Shown here: piece after piece, positions 30,540 through 39,212 of the stretch
Layout of the letters: the number at the start of each line of letters is the position of its first letter
Numbering within the stretch: the stretch's first letter is position 1
Source of the DNA: an uncultured Acidovorax sp.
Lineage (GTDB): Bacteria > Pseudomonadota > Gammaproteobacteria > Burkholderiales > Burkholderiaceae_C
Assembly: GCA_913774625.1 (NCBI GenBank)
Contig: CAJYHL010000010.1
Coordinates: forward strand, 161,604 to 225,603
Reading direction: 5' to 3'
DNA: 64,000 nucleotides
The notes under the pieces: model-generated
What the model saw: the letters and a program-made list of their open reading frames with translations, nothing else
The model's database searches: none
What the model was told of the DNA's origin: nothing
Translations under genes and position numbers: made by a program

Positions 30540-31319
30540 ATGAGTACCGAAGTCCGTTCGGTCCAGAGGGCGCTGCTGATCCTGCGCGTGATGAACGAGC
30601 GCACCAGCTGGAGCCTGCAGGAGCTGCACCAGCGCACGGGCCTGGCCAAGTCCACGCTGCACCGCCTGCTCAGCACGCTCGAGGCCGAGAAATACGTGCG
30701 CACCGACCCGCATGCCTACGGCCAGTACCAGATCACGCCCGTGGTGGGCAATCTCAGCAGTGGCGTCACCGACCAGTCGCGCCTGATCCAGGTGGCCGGG
30801 CCGCTGATGATCGGCACCACGCGCGAGATCAAGTGGCCGCTGTCCCTGGGCGTGGTGGACCGCCACCAGATCCGCGTGGTGTTCTGCACCATGCCCTACA
30901 GCCCCTATTCCATCCGCCCTTCCAGCGTGGGCCGGCGCTACGAGTTGTCCAACTCCGCGCTGGGCCAGGCCTACCTGGCCTTCTGCGATCCGGCCGAGCG
31001 CCGCATCCTGGTCGAGTCGGTGAACCGCCGCGAGGACGATGGCCCGCGCTTCGACGACCTGCGGGCCCTGCGCGCCATGGTGCGCCAGGTGCGGCGCCAG
31101 GGCTATGCCATCTGCTATGCGCAGGACAACTCGGAGAGCACGGCCTTCGCGGTGCCGGTGTTCAGCGACGGGCAGCTGCGCGGCGCGCTGGTGTATTCGA
31201 CCTTCGCCGGGCAGATGAGCGAACGCATGCTGGAGCGCTTCCTGCCGCTGGTGCGCGCCACGGCCGACCGCATCGGCCAGGCAGTGAGCACGCCGCGCGA
31301 CCGGCTGACGGATCGGTAG
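30540..31319 (+). CDS. IclR-family transcriptional regulator
   Basis: The 259 residues have an N-terminal winged helix-turn-helix (about 5-65: VRSVQRALLILRVMNERTSWSL..., with the recognition segment TGLAKSTLHRLLSTLE). A C-terminal IclR effector domain follows, with the typical LGQAYLAF and ALVYS blocks. Such proteins usually bind small carboxylic or aromatic ligands. The ATG at 30540 is chosen because homology starts at RSVQRAL; an in-frame ATG at 30489 would add 17 unconserved residues. No catabolic gene cluster is adjacent, so the regulon is unknown. Confidence 0.92.
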   Translation: MSTEVRSVQRALLILRVMNERTSWSLQELHQRTGLAKSTLHRLLSTLEAEKYVRTDPHAYGQYQITPVVGNLSSGVTDQSRLIQVAGPLMIGTTREIKWPLSLGVVDRHQIRVVFCTMPYSPYSIRPSSVGRRYELSNSALGQAYLAFCDPAERRILVESVNRREDDGPRFDDLRALRAMVRQVRRQGYAICYAQDNSESTAFAVPVFSDGQLRGALVYSTFAGQMSERMLERFLPLVRATADRIGQAVSTPRDRLTDR

Positions 31320-31334
31320 GCCTGCCGCGTGGGT

Positions 31335-32057
31335 TCAGGGCAGTTCCGCGCTGCCCATGCGCCCCATGATGATGCGCGCGCGGCCCATGAGGTAGGCCGA
31401 CTGGGGCGTCTTCTCGAAGCGCTTGGGCTGCGGCAGCATCACCGCCAGCCGGGCCGCCTCGGGCGCGGTCAGGCGCGCGGCGCTCTTCCTGAAGTAGTGC
31501 TGCGCGGCGGCCTCGGCGCCGAAGACGCCGTCGCCCCATTCCACGCTGTTGAGGTAGATCTCCAGGATGCGCCGCTTGGACAACAGCTGCTCCAGCGCCA
31601 GCGTGAGCACGAATTCCTGGCCCTTGCGCACCAGCGTGCGTTCGCCCGACAGCAGCAGGTTCTTGGCCAGCTGCTGGGTGATGGTGGAGCCGCCGACGAT
31701 CTTCGCGGGCCTGGCGGCGGCCTGCGGGCGCTGGCTGGCGCGCTCTTCGGCGCGGGCGTTCTTCTCCCAGGCCTTTTCCACCGCGTCCCAGTCCACGCCG
31801 TCATGGTTGACGAAGCCGTCGTCTTCCGACGCGATCACCGCACGCTTGAGCGGTTCGGCGATCTCGGCGTAGGGCACCCATTCCTGGCGCCAGAGCAGGG
31901 TGTGGCGCGACGAGAGCTGGGCCCAGGCCTCGGAGCGCTGGAAGGCGGTGGACTCCGGGTCGATCACCGCCATGGCGGCGATGCGGCCGATGAAGAAGAG
32001 CTGCAGCGCCAGTCCCGCGAGCAGGACCAGCCCCAGCCAGCGGAGCAGGGCTTTCAT
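31335..32057 (-). CDS. mtgA: Monofunctional peptidoglycan glycosyltransferase MtgA
   Basis: MtgA polymerises lipid II into glycan strands and lacks a transpeptidase domain. The 240 residues have one N-terminal membrane anchor (about 7-27). The GT51 domain carries the motifs ASEDDGFVNHDGVDW (catalytic Glu78), GGSTITQQLAKNLLLSGERTLVRKGQE, and RRILEIYLNSVEWG. It lies 15 bp downstream of aroE at the end of the RNB-tonB-aroE-mtgA group, an order known in Comamonadaceae and Burkholderiales. Confidence 0.95.
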   Translation of the reverse strand: MKALLRWLGLVLLAGLALQLFFIGRIAAMAVIDPESTAFQRSEAWAQLSSRHTLLWRQEWVPYAEIAEPLKRAVIASEDDGFVNHDGVDWDAVEKAWEKNARAEERASQRPQAAARPAKIVGGSTITQQLAKNLLLSGERTLVRKGQEFVLTLALEQLLSKRRILEIYLNSVEWGDGVFGAEAAAQHYFRKSAARLTAPEAARLAVMLPQPKRFEKTPQSAYLMGRARIIMGRMGSAELP

Positions 32058-32072
32058 GGTGGCGGAGCGCGC

Positions 32073-32933
32073 TCAGTGGCCGGCGGCGATGGCCGCGCGC
32101 AATTCGCCCAGCACCTGGGCCGATGGCGGGCGCACGCCGCGCCAGAGGGCGAAGGCCTCGGCGGCCTGCTCCACCAGCATGCCCAGGCCGTCGCGCGGCA
32201 CGGCGCCGTGCTGCGCGGCCCAGTCGAGGAAGCCCCGGGCGGCGGGGCCGTACATCATGTCGTAGGCCAGGCTGCCGGGCCGCAGCACCCCGGCCGGCAC
32301 GGGCAAGGCCTCGCCCGCCAGGCTGCTGGCCGTGGCATTGACGACGATGTCGAAATCGCCCTGCAGCGCTTGCATGTCCTGGGCAATCAGCTCCGCTTTT
32401 TGTAGCAATTCGGGTTCGGCGTGGCGCTGCACCAGCTGTTCGGCGCGGGACAGCGTGCGGTTGGTGACCACGATGCGGCGCGGCCGCTCGCGCAGCAGCG
32501 GCCCCAGCACGCCGGCTGCGGCGCCGCCGGCGCCCACCAGCAGCACGTCGCGCCCGGCCAGCGGCACGCCGGCATTGCGCACGATGTCGGCCACCAGGCC
32601 CAGGCCGTCGGTGTTGTCGGCGGTGACGGCGCCGTCGGCGGCGAACACCAGGGTGTTGGCGGCGCCGCCCAGCTGCACGCGCTCGGTGCGTTCGGTGGCG
32701 CGTTCGGCGGCCTCGATCTTGAACGGTACGGTGACGTTGCAGCCGCGCCCGCCGGCGGCGGCGAAGTCGCGCAGCGCGTCGGCGAAGCCTTCCAGCGGCA
32801 CCAGCCGGCGGTCGTAGGCGATGCGCTCGCCGGTCAGTTCGGCGAAGCGGGCATGGATCCAGGGCGAGCGGCTGTGGGCGATGGGGTTGCCCATCACGCA
32901 ATAGGCATCGGGTTGCGGCATGAGGGTAGTCAT
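32073..32933 (-). CDS. aroE: Shikimate dehydrogenase AroE
   Basis: AroE reduces 3-dehydroshikimate to shikimate with NADPH in the aromatic pathway. The 286 residues have the substrate site VMGNPIAHSRSPWIH, catalytic Lys72 in NVTVPFK, Asp109 in ADNTDGLG, and the nucleotide loop VGAGGAAAGV (about 133-142). NRT follows it, as expected for NADP binding. Codons for LLQKAELIAQDMQALQG are encoded by a copy of the dispersed repeat. A TACAAA hexamer lies 9 nt before the ATG and no ribosome site is seen. Confidence 0.96.
   Translation of the reverse strand: MTTLMPQPDAYCVMGNPIAHSRSPWIHARFAELTGERIAYDRRLVPLEGFADALRDFAAAGGRGCNVTVPFKIEAAERATERTERVQLGGAANTLVFAADGAVTADNTDGLGLVADIVRNAGVPLAGRDVLLVGAGGAAAGVLGPLLRERPRRIVVTNRTLSRAEQLVQRHAEPELLQKAELIAQDMQALQGDFDIVVNATASSLAGEALPVPAGVLRPGSLAYDMMYGPAARGFLDWAAQHGAVPRDGLGMLVEQAAEAFALWRGVRPPSAQVLGELRAAIAAGH
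32358..32406 (-). repeat. 49-nt dispersed repeat, copy F (inside aroE)
   Basis: Read on the minus strand, the 17-nt box GCTAC...GGAGC (32406-32390) is followed by 28 nt ending AAGCGCTGCA and then GGGC. The GCGC falls at the same offset as in copies A, C, E and H. The open reading frame is kept across it. Confidence 0.6.
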
Positions 32934-33044
32934 AAGGGTAGTTTTGTAGCGCCATGCACGCCACCGGAGCGGCCTAGCCGTTCCGATGGCCGCGGAGCGG
33001 GCCGTACCCGCAGGCGCCGAAGGCGGACTCAGGGTGAGGTCATG

Positions 33045-33899
33045 TCACCGCACGCTGGTCTCCAGCGTCTCTTCGCGCGTGAACCTGAAGCGCGACACCA
33101 CGGCCAGCTGGTCGGCCTTGGCGCGCATGGCGGCACTGAACGGCTCGAACGGGCCGGCCGACCGGGCGATGGCTTCGGCCCGTCGGTCCAGCAGCGGATT
33201 GCCCGAGCTCTGCACGACCTCGGTGCCCAGCACGCGGCCGTCGTGGTTCACGGTGATGATCATGGTGAGCTGGCCGTAGAGCTTCCTGCCGCCCTGCTCG
33301 GGGAAGTTCTCGGTGCCCCGGTCCTCGACCTTGCGGCGCAGCGCGTCGTAATAGACGGCATAGACGGCCTCGCGCGTGGCCGGGCTGATGTAGCGCTTCT
33401 TGGGGCGCGCGTTCTCTTCGTTGACGCGCTTTTCGATCTCGGCCAGCAGCTGCACCAGCTGGCGGCGCTTGTCTTCCTCGGCCTGCGCCTCGGTGCGGGC
33501 GCTGGGCTGGCTCAGGTCGGGCGGCGGCAGGGTGGCCAGCTGCTGGCGCAGCTGGGCCAGCAGCTGGTTCTGCTGCTCCCGCATCGCGTCCATCTTGCGC
33601 TGCGCCTCCTCGAAATCGTCGCCCGTGGCCGTCAGCGCCGAATAGGGCAGGGGGCTGGTGGCCCGGCCCTTGTCCGCATCGCCGCCGCCGGCCAGCGAGG
33701 ACTGGGCGATGGCGCGGGCCTTGTCGGGCCGTTCGGTGGATTTGGCGTTGACCAGGATCACTTCCAGCGGCGTGTCCTGGAGCACGCGGTCGAAGCGCTC
33801 GGGGTCGATGAAGCGCACCGACAGCAGCGCGGCATGCACCGCCAGCGACACGCCCAGCGCGATCTGCAGCGTGCTGAAACGGGCGAGGAAGGCGGGCAT
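33045..33899 (-). CDS. TonB-like energy transducer
   Basis: The 284 residues start with a short tail and a membrane segment (about 11-28, LQIALGVSLAVHAALLSV) carrying the TonB-typical His. A long charged, Gln-rich coil follows (about 90-165). The C-terminal TonB-like domain is about 195-280, with YGQLTMIITVNHDGRVLGTEVVQSSGN and LDRRAEAIARSAGPFEPF. TonB proteins couple the proton gradient to outer-membrane transport. No exbB or exbD is adjacent. It sits 36 bp after the RNB gene, a fixed position in related genomes, so its partner may be a housekeeping function rather than iron uptake. Confidence 0.85.
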   Translation of the reverse strand: MPAFLARFSTLQIALGVSLAVHAALLSVRFIDPERFDRVLQDTPLEVILVNAKSTERPDKARAIAQSSLAGGGDADKGRATSPLPYSALTATGDDFEEAQRKMDAMREQQNQLLAQLRQQLATLPPPDLSQPSARTEAQAEEDKRRQLVQLLAEIEKRVNEENARPKKRYISPATREAVYAVYYDALRRKVEDRGTENFPEQGGRKLYGQLTMIITVNHDGRVLGTEVVQSSGNPLLDRRAEAIARSAGPFEPFSAAMRAKADQLAVVSRFRFTREETLETSVR

Positions 33900-33935
33900 G
33901 GCGAGGGCTCCGGGCTGCGGGGCGGCGCTGGGTGC

Positions 33936-36017
33936 TCAGTGGCTGGCGGCGGCCGGTTGGGCGGGCGCCGCGTCGGCCTCGTTCACATCCACCGCGATGG
34001 CGATGGGGCCGGCCGTGGCTTCCTCGTCGTCCTCGGCATCGGCTTCGGCGTCCGGCGCCGCCTGCGCGGCATCGTCGTCCAGGCGCGCCAGCAGGGTGCC
34101 GTTCACGTCCAGGGTGATGTCGTCGATCTCGCCCAGCTTCACGCGCACGCGGGCGCCGCGCGGCAGGCCCTGCGCGCCCAGCACGGGCAGCACCAGGGGC
34201 AGGCTGTCGGCGCGCACCAGGAAGCTGCCCCCTGGGCCTTCCTTGATCACGGTGGCGTCCAGCTCGGCGATGGCGTTCTGGCGCAGGTACTGCAGCGTCC
34301 AGAAGCGCTCCATGCCGGCCTGGTAGCCGTTGTAGGCGCTGTAGGCCGCATCGAAGCTGCTGATGATGGAAAAGAGGTCGGCGTCCTTGGGCTTGAAGGG
34401 CGCGGCGAGGGCGGCCGTCTTGCCGTGGCGCACGCAGGCGATGATCTGCCACTGGTTGACCAGATCGACGTAGCGGCGTAGCGGCGAGGTGGCCCAGGCG
34501 TAGCTCTTCACGCCGATGCCTGCATGTGGCAGCGCCTTGGTGCCCATGCGCACCTTCATGCCGGGCGCCAGGCTGGCCTGGCTGCGGTAGATGCCGGGCA
34601 CGCCGTGCTCGGCCAGCAGGCCGCCCCAGGTGCTGTTGGCGACGATGGCGGCCTCGGCCACGATCAGGTCCAGCGGCGCGCCGCGGCGGCGGGTGGTGAT
34701 GCTGACCGTCTCGCTGCCCGTGGGCTCGGCCCCGGCGTTGCCGGCCAGGCGGAAGTTGTAGTCCGGCCGGTTGAAGGTCTCGGGCTTGCCGCGCACCACC
34801 TCGCGCTGGGCCTTGAGCTTTTGCGCGAGGCGATAGAGGAAGGAGAGCTGCTCGCGCCGCTCCAGCAAGGCCTGGGGCGTGTTCTCGACCTCGATCGACG
34901 GGTCGGCCAGCCAGGCTTCGGTCACGATGTGGTCGAGCTGGTCGTGGCGCAGGTTCACGGCCACGGGCACGCGTTCCAGCTTCGTTTCGGTGCCGGTGAT
35001 CTCCAGCGTGGCCTCGTCGATGCTCACGTAGAGCGACACGGCCGGGTTGGCGCGGCCTTCGTCGAGCGTGTAGATCTGCACCACCTCGTCCGGCAGCATG
35101 GTGATCTTGTAGCCCGGCATGTAGACCGTGGACAGGCGGTTGCGCCCCATCTGGTCGATGGGCGAGCCCGGCGCGATGGCCAGGCCCGGCGCCGCGATGT
35201 GGATGCCCAGCGTGACGGTGCCCGTGCCCAGGCCCTGCACCGACAGCGCATCGTCGATCTCGGTGGTCTGCGAATCGTCGATCGAATAGGCCTGCACGGG
35301 CGCCAGCGGCAGGTCGGCCGGCGGCTGCGGCGCGGTGACAGGCGCGAAGCCCGTGCCCTTGGGGAAGTTGTCGAACAGGAAGCGCTTCCAGTGGAACTGG
35401 TAGGGCGAATCGATGGCGCCGGCCTGCGTCAGCAGATCGAGCGGCGCCTTGTGCGTGGCGCGGCTGGCTTCCACCACCGCCTTGTACTCGGGCGCGTTCT
35501 TGTCGGGCCTGAAGAGGATCTTGTAGAGCTGCTCGCGGATGGGCTGCGGGCATTCGCCCCGGCCCAGCTGCCCGGCCCAGGCCACGATCTGCTCCTGGAT
35601 CAGGCGCTTTTTCTCGATGGCGGCCAGCGCCTGCTGCAGGATCTCGGCCGGCGCCTTCTTGAAGCGGCCCTTGCCGGCGCGGCGGAAGTAGTGCGGCGCC
35701 TCGTAGAGCGCGAACAGCGCGCCGGCCTGCTGGGCCAGCGTGGCGTTGGCGGAAAAATAGTCGCGCGCCAGGTCGGCGAAGCCGAACTCCTCCTCGGGTG
35801 CGAACTCCCAGGCCAGGGGCAATTCGATGGTGGCGGCGGTGGCCTGGGCGTCCCGCATCAGCTCGGCCGGTGCGGGCTTCTCGAACTTCAGCAGGATGTG
35901 GGCGGCCTTGACCTTCACCCGCTTGCCGGAGTCGAGTTCGACCTGGGCGGAGCTTTCGGCCTCGGAAAGGATGCGGCCGGCCATGAACTTGCCGGCTTCT
36001 TCGAACAGTGCGTGCAT
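33936..36017 (-). CDS. RNB-domain (RNase II-type) exoribonuclease
   Basis: RNB enzymes degrade RNA from the 3' end. The 693 residues have an N-terminal domain (about 1-235) and the RNB catalytic core, with YSIDDSQTTEIDDALSV (metal-binding Asp cluster, about 250), then LGIHIAAPGLAIAPGS and the YMPGYKITMLPDEV block. The C-terminus holds an S1-like segment followed by an acidic tail (about 650-690). ATG 36017 is chosen because homology begins at MHALFEEAGKF. It is shorter and diverged relative to RNase R and RNase II of Escherichia coli, so no gene symbol is given. A GACAAT hexamer lies 7 nt before the ATG. Confidence 0.88.
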   Translation of the reverse strand: MHALFEEAGKFMAGRILSEAESSAQVELDSGKRVKVKAAHILLKFEKPAPAELMRDAQATAATIELPLAWEFAPEEEFGFADLARDYFSANATLAQQAGALFALYEAPHYFRRAGKGRFKKAPAEILQQALAAIEKKRLIQEQIVAWAGQLGRGECPQPIREQLYKILFRPDKNAPEYKAVVEASRATHKAPLDLLTQAGAIDSPYQFHWKRFLFDNFPKGTGFAPVTAPQPPADLPLAPVQAYSIDDSQTTEIDDALSVQGLGTGTVTLGIHIAAPGLAIAPGSPIDQMGRNRLSTVYMPGYKITMLPDEVVQIYTLDEGRANPAVSLYVSIDEATLEITGTETKLERVPVAVNLRHDQLDHIVTEAWLADPSIEVENTPQALLERREQLSFLYRLAQKLKAQREVVRGKPETFNRPDYNFRLAGNAGAEPTGSETVSITTRRRGAPLDLIVAEAAIVANSTWGGLLAEHGVPGIYRSQASLAPGMKVRMGTKALPHAGIGVKSYAWATSPLRRYVDLVNQWQIIACVRHGKTAALAAPFKPKDADLFSIISSFDAAYSAYNGYQAGMERFWTLQYLRQNAIAELDATVIKEGPGGSFLVRADSLPLVLPVLGAQGLPRGARVRVKLGEIDDITLDVNGTLLARLDDDAAQAAPDAEADAEDDEEATAGPIAIAVDVNEADAAPAQPAAASH

Positions 36018-36024
36018 GGGCCGG

Positions 36025-36030
36025 ATTGTC
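36025..36030 (-). promoter_or_regulatory. -10 hexamer 7 nt before RNB gene start
   Basis: On the minus strand GACAAT is followed by 7 nt and then ATG, without a Shine-Dalgarno. It suggests a leaderless mRNA. No clear -35. Confidence 0.35.
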
Positions 36031-36136
36031 CCATGCGCTGCGGCCGCAGGCGCCCCGCCGCGGGCCCGGCCTATGATCGCCGGCTGCCTGCATCCTCGCG
36101 CGGGCATTCTCCCTCCCAAAGTCCTCCATCCCTTCC

Positions 36137-37705
36137 ATGGCCTCCTCCCGAGCGAATCCCCCCGCCGCAGCCGTGCTGGCCGCCGTGGCGGTGGCGCTGC
36201 CCTTTCTCTTCGCCTGGACGCAGCCGCCCGTCTCCAACTTCTGGCCGCTCATGGCCTCGGCCGCCTGCGCCGGCCTGCTGGCCGCCCTGGCCTGGCTGCG
36301 CTGCAAGCCGGAGGGCGGCCCGGCCATCACGCGCAGCCAACTGGCCGCCATCCTGGGCGCGGGCCTGGTGCTGGCCGGCGTGCTGGGCTCGGTCGTGGAC
36401 CTGCTGCAGTATTTCTATGGCGATCCGGGCTGGTCGCCCTGGGTGTTCCCGGCCAGCCTCGGCCAGGCGCTGGGCAACCTGCGCCAGCGCAACCAGCAGT
36501 CCACGCTGATGGGCCTGGGCGCCTGGGCGGCGCTCTGGTGGTATGTGCGCGTGCCGCCGGGCAACTGGCGCCGGGGCGCGCTGCTGGCGGCGGTGCTGCT
36601 CATGGCCGTGTCCGCCGTGTCCACCGTTTCGCGCACGGGCGCGCTGCACTGGCTGGCGATCGCCGCGCTGGTGCTGCTGTGGCGCCGCCGGGGCACCGGC
36701 GGCATGTTCCGGCCTGCAGCTGCCGGCCTGCTGGCCTACGGCGCCGCGAGCTTCGCGCTGCCCTGGCTGCTGGAATGGAGCACGGGCGTGCAGCCGGAAA
36801 GCGTGTTCGGCCGTTTCGCGGGCGAGATCCCGCTGTGCATCAGCCGCCGCACGCTCTGGGCCAATGTGGGCCAGCTCATCGCCCAGCAGCCCTGGACGGG
36901 CTGGGGCTGGGGCGAGCTGAACTACGCCCACTTCGTGACCCTGTTCTCCGGCGAGCGTTTCTGCGACCTGGTGGACAACGCCCACAACCTGCCGCTGCAC
37001 CTGGCCTTCACCTGGGGCGTGCCTTTCGCGCTGCTGGCCTGCGCGCTGGTGCTGGCCTGCCTCTGGCGCGGTCGGCCCTGGGCCGAGGCGCGCCCCGAGC
37101 GCCAGCTGGCCTGGGGCGTGCTGGCGCTGATCGGCCTGCACAGCATGCTCGAATTCCCGCTCTGGTACGGCCCCTTCCAGCTCGCGGCCGTGCTGGCCGT
37201 GCTGCTGCTCTGCCCCTGGCCGGCGGTGCTCTCGTACCCCGGGGTGCGGCGCGGGCTACGCCTCTGGGGAGCGCTGGCAGGCCTCGCGGCGCTGGGCTTC
37301 GGCGGCTGGCTGGTGGCCGACTACGTGCGCGTGGCCCAGCTCTACCGGCCGGTGGCGCAGCGGCTGGCGATGTTCCGCGGCGACACGCCCCTGGCCGTGG
37401 CCCGCGAAACCACGTTCTTCCGCGACGCGGCCGAATTCGCGGCCGTCACCACCATGCCCGTCACCGCGGCCAATGCCTCGCAGATCTACCCCATGGCCCG
37501 GCGCCTCCTGCACTACTCGCCCGAGCCCCGCGTGATCGAGCCCCTGATCGCCAGCGCGCGGCTGCTGGATCTGCCGCAGGAGGCGGCCTTCTACACCGAG
37601 CGCTACCGCGTGGCCTTCCCGGAGGATTTCGAGCGCTGGCAGAAGCTGCAGCAGCAGCAGCTCCAGCGGCAGGACGCCGCGCCGCACCGTCCCCCGGTCA
37701 GTTGA
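36137..37705 (+). CDS. PglL-type O-oligosaccharyltransferase / O-antigen ligase family
   Basis: The 522-residue polytopic protein has about eleven membrane segments. The N-terminal PglL_A-like motif is GNLRQRNQQSTLMGLG. The periplasmic loop and Wzy_C-type catalytic region contain DNAHNLPLHLAFTWGVP, with the conserved His typical of pilin O-glycosyltransferases and O-antigen ligases. A C-terminal soluble part of about 130 residues follows. The family attaches lipid-linked glycans to proteins such as type IV pilin or to lipid A. The PglL call rests on the GNLRQ motif. No pilin gene is adjacent. Its last 8 bp overlap the convergent sensor kinase gene. Confidence 0.8.
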   Translation: MASSRANPPAAAVLAAVAVALPFLFAWTQPPVSNFWPLMASAACAGLLAALAWLRCKPEGGPAITRSQLAAILGAGLVLAGVLGSVVDLLQYFYGDPGWSPWVFPASLGQALGNLRQRNQQSTLMGLGAWAALWWYVRVPPGNWRRGALLAAVLLMAVSAVSTVSRTGALHWLAIAALVLLWRRRGTGGMFRPAAAGLLAYGAASFALPWLLEWSTGVQPESVFGRFAGEIPLCISRRTLWANVGQLIAQQPWTGWGWGELNYAHFVTLFSGERFCDLVDNAHNLPLHLAFTWGVPFALLACALVLACLWRGRPWAEARPERQLAWGVLALIGLHSMLEFPLWYGPFQLAAVLAVLLLCPWPAVLSYPGVRRGLRLWGALAGLAALGFGGWLVADYVRVAQLYRPVAQRLAMFRGDTPLAVARETTFFRDAAEFAAVTTMPVTAANASQIYPMARRLLHYSPEPRVIEPLIASARLLDLPQEAAFYTERYRVAFPEDFERWQKLQQQQLQRQDAAPHRPPVS

Positions 37706-39212
37706 CCGCGGTCGCGGCCAGCGGCAGCCACACGCTGGCCACCGCTCCCACGCGGCCCGGCCCGGCTGCGAGCGCGAAGCGCCCGCCCATGGCGGCGGCA
37801 TGGCGCTCGACGATGGCCAGCCCCAGGCCGGCGCCCAGGCCCAGCTGCTGGCCCGCCGCGCCCTGCGTCCAGCGCTGGCGGGCGGGGCCGGCCGCCAGCG
37901 CGGCGTCCAGCCCCGGGCCGTTGTCGGCCACCCGCAGCACGGCGAAGTCGCCCTCGCGTGCCAGCGACAGCGTGATCTGCGGCGCATCTCCCGCGCCGGG
38001 GCTGTTGTGGACGCCGTAGCGCAGCGCGTTGTCCAGCAGGTTGCCCACGATGCCTTCGATCAGCCCGGCATCGCCGCGCACCGGCAGGGGCTGGTCCAGC
38101 CCTTCGGCGCCCAGGTCCACGCCGCGCTCGTCGGCGCGCGGCATGAAGCGCAGCAGCAGGCTGCGCGCCAGCGCATCGAGCGCCACGGTCTGCAGGGGCA
38201 GGGGCAGCCCGCCTTCGGTGACGCGCGCCAGGGCCAGCAGCTGATCGACGGTGCGGCTGGCGCGCTGCTCGGCCTGGCCTATGCCCTGCAGTTCGCTGCG
38301 CCAGACGGCCGGATCGTCCTGGGCCAGCGCGTGCTCGACCTGGGCGCGGATGCCCGCGAGCGGCGTGCGCAATTCGTGCGCCACGGTGCCGGCGAATTCG
38401 CGCTGGTCCTTGAGGCCCTGGCGCAGCCGGCCCAGCAGATGGTCCACCGCATCGCCCAGGCGCTGCACGTCGCTGGTGGTGGCGTCCCGCGTGAGGGCCG
38501 GCGGCAGGGGTTGCAGGTCGGCGGCGTCGCGGTGTTCCACGGCGTCCTGCAGCTCGGCCAGGGGCTTGAGGTCGCGTTCGATGTCGCGCAGCAGCCAGGA
38601 GCCCAGCGCCACCAGCAGCCAGAGCTGCACCAGGCCCGAATAGAGCAGCAGGCGGCGCAGCAGCTGGGTGCGGCCCGAGGTGGTCTGCGCCATCACCACC
38701 ACGAAAGGTCGGGGGCCGTCGATGCGCAGGCTGACGCGGCGCAGCTCCTCGTCGTCGTAGCTGACGTTGGCGAAGACGTGGCCATGGCCGGGCGGCGGCA
38801 GGGCGAAGGGCATGTGCCGGTCGCCGGCCACGAAGCGGCCGTCGCCGCCGAACACGGCGAACCAGATGGTCTCCCGCGGGTCGAAGCGCAGCAGGCCGAG
38901 CTCGCGGGGGGTCAGGTCCAGGCGCAGGCCTTCGGTGGCCGAGCCCTCGGCGCTGCCGCTGCCGCGCACATGGGCGGCCAGTGCGTGGGCGTCGTCCAGC
39001 AGCGCCCGGTCGAAGGCTTCCACCACGAAATGGTTGCCCATGCTCAGCACCACCGCGCTGCCCAGCGCCCAGGTCAGCACCAGGGAGAGCAGCGCATGCC
39101 GACCGATGCGCTGGCGCAGCGCAGGGCGGGCGCCCCTGCGGCGGCGGCGCGGGGCTGTGGCCGCTTCGGTGCCGCCGGCGGCCGTGGCGGAGGTGTCAGG
39201 TGCCTGCGGCAT
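37698..39212 (-). CDS. TctE-like sensor histidine kinase
   Basis: The 504 residues comprise a basic N-terminal tail (about 1-40), two membrane segments (about 41-58 and 187-208) around a periplasmic sensor, and a HAMP-like linker. The dimerisation helix has the phospho-accepting His279 in FAGTVAHELRTPLAG. The ATPase domain has NLLDNALRYG (N box), VADNGPGLD (G1) and GLGAGLGLAIV (G2). It overlaps the response regulator gene by 17 bp. The position divergent from tctBA suggests it senses tricarboxylate, as in known TctE systems, but this is inferred from context. Confidence 0.88.
   Translation of the reverse strand: MPQAPDTSATAAGGTEAATAPRRRRRGARPALRQRIGRHALLSLVLTWALGSAVVLSMGNHFVVEAFDRALLDDAHALAAHVRGSGSAEGSATEGLRLDLTPRELGLLRFDPRETIWFAVFGGDGRFVAGDRHMPFALPPPGHGHVFANVSYDDEELRRVSLRIDGPRPFVVVMAQTTSGRTQLLRRLLLYSGLVQLWLLVALGSWLLRDIERDLKPLAELQDAVEHRDAADLQPLPPALTRDATTSDVQRLGDAVDHLLGRLRQGLKDQREFAGTVAHELRTPLAGIRAQVEHALAQDDPAVWRSELQGIGQAEQRASRTVDQLLALARVTEGGLPLPLQTVALDALARSLLLRFMPRADERGVDLGAEGLDQPLPVRGDAGLIEGIVGNLLDNALRYGVHNSPGAGDAPQITLSLAREGDFAVLRVADNGPGLDAALAAGPARQRWTQGAAGQQLGLGAGLGLAIVERHAAAMGGRFALAAGPGRVGAVASVWLPLAATAVN

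Noticed and set aside
33040..36351. A 1103-residue minus-strand frame over the TonB and RNB genes
   Set aside because: It is an alternative frame of the RNB gene. The RNB frame carries the catalytic motifs; this one is Arg/Gly/Ala-rich without motifs.
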